A stretch of 59,839 nt of DNA from an uncultured Actinomycetes bacterium. Its GTDB lineage: Bacteria > Actinomycetota > Actinomycetes > Nanopelagicales > Nanopelagicaceae. Position numbers and translations under genes: made by a program. This document shows, piece by piece, positions 54,890 to 59,839 of the stretch (positions are counted from its first letter, which is position 1; each line of letters starts with the position of its first letter). The stretch spans positions 68,442-128,280 of the forward strand of contig CAIMMQ010000017.1 of NCBI GenBank assembly GCA_903842675.1. Reading direction: 5' to 3'. The notes beneath the pieces were generated by a model. It saw only the letters and a program-made list of their open reading frames with translations. It did no database searches and was not told the origin of the DNA.

Positions 54890-55975
54890 ATGGCAACAGA
54901 TCGTTTCGCCTCCGTGCACGAATTATTAAAAGAGTATGACGTCCTTGAAGCTGCCATGGCAGATCCTTCAATTCACTCGGATCAAGGAAAAGCCCGTCAA
55001 CTTGGAAAACGTTATGCCCAACTTGGTCCAGTTATTGCTGGCTACCGCGCTTGGAAATCTGCCCAAGATGATTTGGCTGCCGGTAAGGAGATGGCCGCTG
55101 ATGATGCAGATTTTGCCAGTGAGATTCCAGCACTCGAAGCCAATTTGCAGGTTGCCGAAACCAAACTTGAAGAGTTGTTATTGCCACGTGATCCAAATGA
55201 TGATCGTGATGTAATTCTTGAAATAAAGGCTGGCGTTGGTGGCGATGAATCGGCGCTCTTCGCTGGCGATCTGTTGCGGATGTACCAACGTTATGCCGAA
55301 AAGCATGGTTGGAAGACTGAAATTATTGATTACGCCGAATCTGAAATGGGCGGCTACAAAGAAATTTCGATGGCCGTTAAATCAAAGGGAATTGCCGAAC
55401 CTGGGAAATCACCTTACGCACGATTGAAATTTGAAGGTGGCGTGCACCGAGTCCAGCGCGTTCCAGAAACTGAATCGCAAGGTCGTATCCATACCTCAGC
55501 TGCCGGAGTTCTTATCTTGGCCGAAGCCGATGAAATTGATGTGGAAATTCGCCAGCAAGATCTGCGCATCGATGTTTATCGCTCATCGGGTCCTGGTGGC
55601 CAATCAGTTAACACAACTGACTCTGCGGTACGGATCACGCACATTCCAACTGGTGTTGTGGTCTCCTGCCAGAATGAAAAATCACAGTTACAAAATAAGG
55701 ATTCTGCAATGCGTATCTTGCGCGCAAGATTGCTGGCACATGCCCAAGAACAAGCAGATGCCGAAGCAATGGCGGCACGTAAATCTCAGGTCAGAACTGT
55801 TGATCGTTCCGAGCGCATCCGAACTTACAACTTTCCAGAAAACCGCTTGAGCGATCACCGCGTTAACTTCAAATCAAGCAACTTGGATTCTGTCCTAAAT
55901 GGTGAATTGGATCCGGTAATCGAGGCACTCTTGGAAGCAGATAAGACCGCGAAGTTGGCTTCAGGTGAGCGTTAA
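54890..55975 (+). CDS. prfA: Peptide chain release factor 1
   Basis: Recognises UAA and UAG stop codons. The 361-residue protein has an N-terminal helical domain, the tRNA-mimicking domain with [15 protein letters not shown] (the PxT-type codon-reading loop is read here as PET), and the catalytic GGQ at residues 236-238. GGAGGAG directly upstream gives a strong ribosome site, so it has its own leader. It overlaps prmC, whose product methylates the GGQ glutamine. Confidence 0.97.
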   Translation: MATDRFASVHELLKEYDVLEAAMADPSIHSDQGKARQLGKRYAQLGPVIAGYRAWKSAQDDLAAGKEMAADDADFASEIPALEANLQVAETKLEELLLPRDPNDDRDVILEIKAGVGGDESALFAGDLLRMYQRYAEKHGWKTEIIDYAESEMGGYKEISMAVKSKGIAEPGKSPYARLKFEGGVHRVQRVPETESQGRIHTSAAGVLILAEADEIDVEIRQQDLRIDVYRSSGPGGQSVNTTDSAVRITHIPTGVVVSCQNEKSQLQNKDSAMRILRARLLAHAQEQADAEAMAARKSQVRTVDRSERIRTYNFPENRLSDHRVNFKSSNLDSVLNGELDPVIEALLEADKTAKLASGER

Positions 55976-56810
55976 AGATCTACTTAAATTTGGTAAAGAA
56001 CAACTCGCTTCTAAAAATATCGAAGCCGTTGAAGCCGAATTATTACTCGCAAACCTCCTTGGAATAAATCGCATGGAATTGCATGCTCGGGTAATTGATT
56101 TAAATAACGAACAAGGTGAAACAACAAAAGAACTTTATTCACAGGCAATTGCCGAGCGCTTAACCGGCAAACCAACTCAGTACATCGTGGGTTCGGCGCC
56201 TTTTCGCTATCTCGAATACGAAGTTGGCCCAGGTGTTTTGATTCCCAGGCCAGAGACTGAATCATTAGTAGATGAAGTTCTGCATCAATTAAATACATTT
56301 GCTGACCCCGTCAGCTTGGTAGACCTGGGATCTGGCACGGGAGCGATTGCAATTTCTATTGCATCGGAAACCGCCGGCAAAAAGCAGGTGACCGTGGTTG
56401 CGGTAGAAAAATCACCAGAGGCGTTGGTTTGGTTAAAGCAAAATATTGCAAAGCATGATGTTGATGTACGTGTGGTTGCGGGTGATGTGGCAACTGCGCT
56501 TGTTGGTGTGAAATGTGATGTTGTGGTTGCTAATCCACCTTACCTGCCAGATGGTGCACAAATTCCGCAGGAGTTAAATTTTGAACCATCCATGGCACTC
56601 TTTGGTGGCCCTTCCAATGGAATGGCAATTCCAAGAGAATTCATCACTACTGCAAGTCGCCTATTAAAGAGCGGTGGTCTATTTGCAATCGAGCACAATG
56701 AGTTACAGGGTCCGCTGATTGCCAGCGAACTGGGCCAAGATTTTGAGGCCATCGCGCTTCACATGGACCTAACCCAACGGCCTAGATTTACAACTGCAAG
56801 ACGCAAATAA
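55965..56810 (+). CDS. prmC: Release factor N5-glutamine methyltransferase
   Basis: Methylates Q238 of PrfA and the equivalent in PrfB. The 281-residue protein has the N-terminal substrate helix bundle, SAM motif [15 protein letters not shown] and the catalytic NPPY at residues 190-193. GTG 55965 overlaps the prfA stop by 11 bases. In Mycobacterium a Sua5-type gene and the atp operon follow; here a different operon begins, so synteny breaks at this point. Confidence 0.95.
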   Translation: MSVKDLLKFGKEQLASKNIEAVEAELLLANLLGINRMELHARVIDLNNEQGETTKELYSQAIAERLTGKPTQYIVGSAPFRYLEYEVGPGVLIPRPETESLVDEVLHQLNTFADPVSLVDLGSGTGAIAISIASETAGKKQVTVVAVEKSPEALVWLKQNIAKHDVDVRVVAGDVATALVGVKCDVVVANPPYLPDGAQIPQELNFEPSMALFGGPSNGMAIPREFITTASRLLKSGGLFAIEHNELQGPLIASELGQDFEAIALHMDLTQRPRFTTARRK

Positions 56811-56820
56811 TCCCAACCGA

Positions 56821-56826
56821 TAGAGT
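56821..56826 (+). promoter_or_regulatory. Leaderless-type -10 (TAGAGT) for aldehyde dehydrogenase operon
   Basis: TAGAGT ends exactly six bases before ATG 56833, marking the start of a new transcription unit after prmC. Confidence 0.55.
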
Positions 56827-56832
56827 TAGGCC

Positions 56833-58356
56833 ATGACCACAACATTTCAAGCAGTAGATCCGACCACTGGCGCAGGATTTGGCGATGCAATCGCCGAGAT
56901 GAGCAAGGCCGAAGTTGACTCCTTAATTACCAAAGCAGCCGCAACCGCGAAAGATTTTGCTGCAACCTCACCAGCAAAGCGAGCTGCAATATTGCGCGCT
57001 ATCGCAGCTCAAGTTGAAGCATCACGCGAAAAATTAATTGAAGTAACAATGCGCGAAACCGCACTTCCAAATGGCCGCCTCACTGGCGAGCTTTCACGAA
57101 CAGTTTTTCAGTTAGAACAATTTGCAAAAATGGTGGAATCCGGAACGCATTACCAAGCAGTCATTGATCTTCCTGATGCAAATTGGGTACCTGCCGCGCG
57201 ACCAGATATTCGCAAAGCCAATCAAGCACTTGGTTTAGTTGGAATTTTTGCCGCAAGTAACTTCCCATTTGCCTTCTCTGTTATCGGCGGTGATTCGGCA
57301 TCCGCACTTGCTGCAGGTTGCCCAGTAGTAGTTAAAGCACATCCATCGCATCCAAATACCTGCCGAATTATTCACGAAGCAGTTGTTGCTGGTTTAGTTT
57401 CGGAAGGCATAAGCGCAGATGCTTTTGGTATGGCTGAAGGTTTAAATCCAGAGATTACACATTGGATTGCAACTGCTCCTGCAGTAACAGCGATTGGCTT
57501 CACTGGCTCTGGAATGGTTGGCAAGATTCTGATCGATATCTGCGCAAAGCGAGCAAATCCGATTCCAGTCTTTGCCGAAATGGGAAGTCTAAATCCAGTT
57601 TTCTTCACACCAAATGTTTTAAGCGAAAAGGCAGTTGACCTAGCGAAGGCAGCAATGGATTCTGCGCTTCTTGGCTCAGGTCAGTTCTGCACCAAGCCAG
57701 GTATTTTGGTTATTCCATCTGATGCAACCGGGGACGCCTTCCTAACCGAAGTTGAAAGTTACCTCGCAACTCTTGCCGTAGCACCTCTGCTCAACAAGGG
57801 AATTGCGGATCGATTTGGAAGCGCAATCTCAAAATTGGCGAGTGCTGGTGGTATCAAAGTATTAACTGGTAAGCCTTCTGATGCTGGTTTTGGTGTTACG
57901 CCAACCGTTTTCATCGTTGATTGGAAAGATACGAAAGCAAATCACGAATTACTAGAAGAGCACTTCGGACCAACCACAGTAATTATTCGTACCGATTATT
58001 CGAATTTCACTGCAGTAGCCAGTGCCATGGAAGGTCAATTAACAACGGCAGTACATGCCACTGGCGCAGATCAAATTTCTGATTTGGTTGACGTTCTAGC
58101 AAATCGCAGTGGTCGCGTAATCATGAACGGCTTCCCAACTGCAGTCGCTGTTACGGCAGCGATGCAACATGGTGGTCAGTGGCCAGCTTCATCTAGCCAG
58201 ACAACTTCGGTGGGGTTGGATTCGATTTATCGATTCTTACGTGCCGTTGCACACCAGAACTTCCGCGATGACTTACTTCCACCAGCGCTGCAAAGTGCAA
58301 ATCCGTGGAAGATTTCCCGGAGCGTTAATGGCGAAGTGAGTAAAGGCGCTCTCTAA
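56833..58356 (+). CDS. Aldehyde dehydrogenase, 2,5-dioxovalerate (KGSA) dehydrogenase type
   Basis: A 507-residue NAD(P)+-dependent aldehyde dehydrogenase with catalytic E249 in FAEMGSLNP and C286 in GSGQFCTKPG, the GQFCTKPG form that marks the alpha-ketoglutaric semialdehyde dehydrogenase group. The N-terminal VDPTTG and IFAASNFPFAFS segments fit that group. It would oxidise 2,5-dioxovalerate to 2-oxoglutarate, the last step of non-phosphorylated pentose or sugar-acid breakdown. The next gene starts at its stop (TAATG overlap), so it is cotranscribed with the SIS and PfkB proteins. Related aldehydes are possible substrates. Confidence 0.85.
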   Translation: MTTTFQAVDPTTGAGFGDAIAEMSKAEVDSLITKAAATAKDFAATSPAKRAAILRAIAAQVEASREKLIEVTMRETALPNGRLTGELSRTVFQLEQFAKMVESGTHYQAVIDLPDANWVPAARPDIRKANQALGLVGIFAASNFPFAFSVIGGDSASALAAGCPVVVKAHPSHPNTCRIIHEAVVAGLVSEGISADAFGMAEGLNPEITHWIATAPAVTAIGFTGSGMVGKILIDICAKRANPIPVFAEMGSLNPVFFTPNVLSEKAVDLAKAAMDSALLGSGQFCTKPGILVIPSDATGDAFLTEVESYLATLAVAPLLNKGIADRFGSAISKLASAGGIKVLTGKPSDAGFGVTPTVFIVDWKDTKANHELLEEHFGPTTVIIRTDYSNFTAVASAMEGQLTTAVHATGADQISDLVDVLANRSGRVIMNGFPTAVAVTAAMQHGGQWPASSSQTTSVGLDSIYRFLRAVAHQNFRDDLLPPALQSANPWKISRSVNGEVSKGAL

Positions 58357-58955
58357 TGTCAGAATTTTCTAAAGCAATTGCTTCGGCCGAAGCCGCACTC
58401 GATATTGAAATCAAAGCGCTGCAAACTTTTCGTGCCCAAATTGCTGGCCAATTGGAGCCCGCACTAAAGATTCTTGCTACTTGCAACGGCCATGTTGTTG
58501 TAACGGGTCTGGGCAAGTCCGGACTAATCGGTGCAAAAATTGCTGCAACTTTTGCCAGCACGGGGACACCATCATTCTTTCTACATTCTGCCGATGCGCT
58601 GCACGGCGACTCAGGCGCACTAACTCCAGGTGATGTTCTAATCGCAATCTCAAATTCGGGAAAAACCGCTGAGGTGTGTCAGATCGCTAACATGGCTAAG
58701 AGTTGGGGCAATCGGGTAATTGCGATCACCGCAAAATCTGATTCGCCACTGGCATCATCGGCCGATGCGCTGTTGCATATTGCATTTGAAAAAGAGGCTG
58801 ATCCACTAAACCATGCGCCAACTACATCGACAACTCTGACTCTAGCGCTCGGTGATGCTCTCGCAGCTGCGCTGATGACTCACAAAGATTTCACTTCGAG
58901 TGATTTCGGTAAACGCCATCCAGGTGGAACCCTCGGGAGCACAACAAATAAATGA
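58356..58955 (+). CDS. SIS-domain sugar-phosphate isomerase, KdsD/GutQ-like without CBS domains
   Basis: A 199-residue SIS protein. It has VVVTGLGKSGLIGAKIA, FFLHSADALHGDSGAL, AISNSGKTAEV and the block EADPLNHAPTTSTTLTLALGDALA, which is diagnostic for arabinose-5-phosphate isomerases. The two CBS domains of full-length KdsD are missing. Kdo is not expected in an actinobacterium, so it more likely interconverts another ketose/aldose phosphate in the sugar pathway of its operon. It overlaps both neighbours (TAATG and ATGA). Confidence 0.87.
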   Translation: MSEFSKAIASAEAALDIEIKALQTFRAQIAGQLEPALKILATCNGHVVVTGLGKSGLIGAKIAATFASTGTPSFFLHSADALHGDSGALTPGDVLIAISNSGKTAEVCQIANMAKSWGNRVIAITAKSDSPLASSADALLHIAFEKEADPLNHAPTTSTTLTLALGDALAAALMTHKDFTSSDFGKRHPGGTLGSTTNK

Positions 58956-59839
58956 GCGGTCGCGTAACAACCTTCGGTAGTTTCATGATGGATCTTGTGG
59001 CATACACACCAAGGCGTCCAGCAAGCGGTGAAACTCTTCGCGGAGATAGTTTTGCAATTGCACTTGGTGGAAAAGGATTCAATCAAGCAATTTCAGCGGG
59101 TCGCGCCGGCAGCATCAGCGCGATGCTCGGAAATCTAGGTACTGATGGTTTCGGCGATGACTTTATGAAAGCCTTTGTTGCTGAAGGAGTTAATTCGAGT
59201 GATATCGAACGCAGCACCGAACTCGGTACAGGTGTTGGTCATATATCTGTTCAAACTTCGGATGGCGATAATTCAATCATCATAATTCCGCAATCAAATG
59301 ATTTAGGTGATGGCGCATACATTGCCCGCCACGCTAAGACAATTACCGAATCTGATATTTTATTGTTGCAACTTGAACTTCCAATCGAAGGAAATTTAGC
59401 CGCTGCTAAATTAGCGAAAGATAACGGCGTTAAAGTTGTACTAACACCGGCACCAGTAGCGCCACTTACGCAATGGGTTGGCTTGGTCGATGTTTTGGTA
59501 CCAAATGAAGGTGAAGCCGCAGCTCTAACTGGAATTGATCAAGGGGTCGAAGAACAAGCAAAGGCACTTGCCAAACTTGTTGGGTGCAAAGATATTGTCA
59601 TCACACTTGGACCAAAGGGTGCATATGTAACTGATGGCACGAAAAGCGAATTTATTTCAGCGCCACCCGTAGATGCCATCGACACTATTGGCGCAGGTGA
59701 CACGATGTGTGCAAATCTGGCAGCCCGGCTTGCCCAAGGCGATGATATTTTCAAAGCCGCAAAATTTGGAGTTTATGCCGCAACGCTAAAGGTGACACGT
59801 AAGGGTTCTGCTATGGCATCACCAACACCACTTGAAGTA
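58952..59839 (+). CDS. PfkB/ribokinase-family sugar kinase (3' end beyond window)
   Basis: At least 296 residues; the frame is open at the window end. It has the N-terminal GSFMMDLVAYTPRRPASGET, the GGKGFNQAISAGR sugar-binding block and the catalytic DTIGAGDTMCANL with anion hole and base. LVPNEGEAAALTG and TLGPKGAYV are typical of ribokinases. It would phosphorylate a ketose or pentose that the SIS enzyme could then isomerise. ATG 58952 overlaps the SIS gene's stop (ATGA). Confidence 0.9.
   Translation, partial: MSGRVTTFGSFMMDLVAYTPRRPASGETLRGDSFAIALGGKGFNQAISAGRAGSISAMLGNLGTDGFGDDFMKAFVAEGVNSSDIERSTELGTGVGHISVQTSDGDNSIIIIPQSNDLGDGAYIARHAKTITESDILLLQLELPIEGNLAAAKLAKDNGVKVVLTPAPVAPLTQWVGLVDVLVPNEGEAAALTGIDQGVEEQAKALAKLVGCKDIVITLGPKGAYVTDGTKSEFISAPPVDAIDTIGAGDTMCANLAARLAQGDDIFKAAKFGVYAATLKVTRKGSAMASPTPLEV

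Noticed and set aside
58356-58955. Kdo biosynthesis (KdsD)
   Set aside because: No other Kdo genes are present and an actinobacterium is not expected to make LPS; the operon points to sugar breakdown.

Overview
The window looks like a streamlined, fairly low-GC (mid-40s % by eye) actinobacterial chromosome. WhiB and PdtaS-type regulators, an Rv3235-family gene beside secA, a Mec/CysO/CysM cysteine module, a DUF3039 protein, and a gene order close to Mycobacterium all point to Actinobacteria. The compactness, low GC and Lys-rich histone-tail-like proteins suggest freshwater acI-type lineages (Nanopelagicales); this placement is inference. No gap between genes exceeds about 225 bases. No integrase, transposase, prophage or CRISPR array was seen.

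Layout. 1-7.6 kb: end of comF, secA, an Rv3235-family gene, a SAF-domain/CpaE-like ATPase pair, the PdtaS-like histidine kinase and whiB. 7.8-16.4 kb: tRNA-Arg(CCG), msrA-msrB, an AlkA-type glycosylase, a TerC-family protein, a patB/FAD-oxidoreductase/metB operon (homocysteine synthesis), two small membrane proteins, and a SulP transporter without a STAS domain. 16.4-24.6 kb: a surface-glycan locus with two GT4 glycosyltransferases, a wbpA/B/E/D-like set predicted to make a UDP-2,3-diacetamido-uronic acid, and a Wzm/Wzt-type ABC exporter. 24.7-34.8 kb: an exported Lys-rich protein, hpf, nnrD, a glycosyltransferase-like protein, a permease-YHS fusion, a lipoprotein, pirin, the three-gene pnt transhydrogenase and argF. 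34.7-41.7 kb: DUF3039, a GH18 hydrolase, then clpS-DUF2017-mec-cysO-cysM-murI-rph-rdgB, matching the Rv1331-Rv1341 order of M. tuberculosis with a few genes missing. 41.7-46 kb: a membrane-anchored Lys-rich/FnIII protein, an OatA-like acyltransferase, a coiled-coil protein with a Lys-rich tail, a DinB-like protein and tRNA-Leu(TAG). 46.1-56.8 kb: argS-lysA-hom-thrC-thrB-rho-rpmE-prfA-prmC, the Rv1292-Rv1300 order. 56.8 kb to the end: a semialdehyde dehydrogenase, a sugar-phosphate isomerase-like SIS protein and a truncated PfkB kinase in one overlapping operon.

Recurring themes. (1) Many transcription units start with a TAnnnT hexamer ending exactly 6 (sometimes 7) bases before the start codon, with no Shine-Dalgarno sequence, so leaderless mRNAs appear common. 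(2) CysO ends Gly-Gly-Cys-Met, so its sulfur-carrier Gly-Gly would have to be exposed by proteolysis, plausibly by the adjacent JAMM protease Mec. (3) Three proteins carry histone-H1-like Lys/Ala repeats in three architectures: secreted, membrane-anchored with an outside FnIII domain, and coiled-coil. (4) Short 8-11 bp tandem repeats sit at several gene junctions, and one 9-bp unit recurs inside comF and 25 kb away. Only two convincing intrinsic terminators were found.
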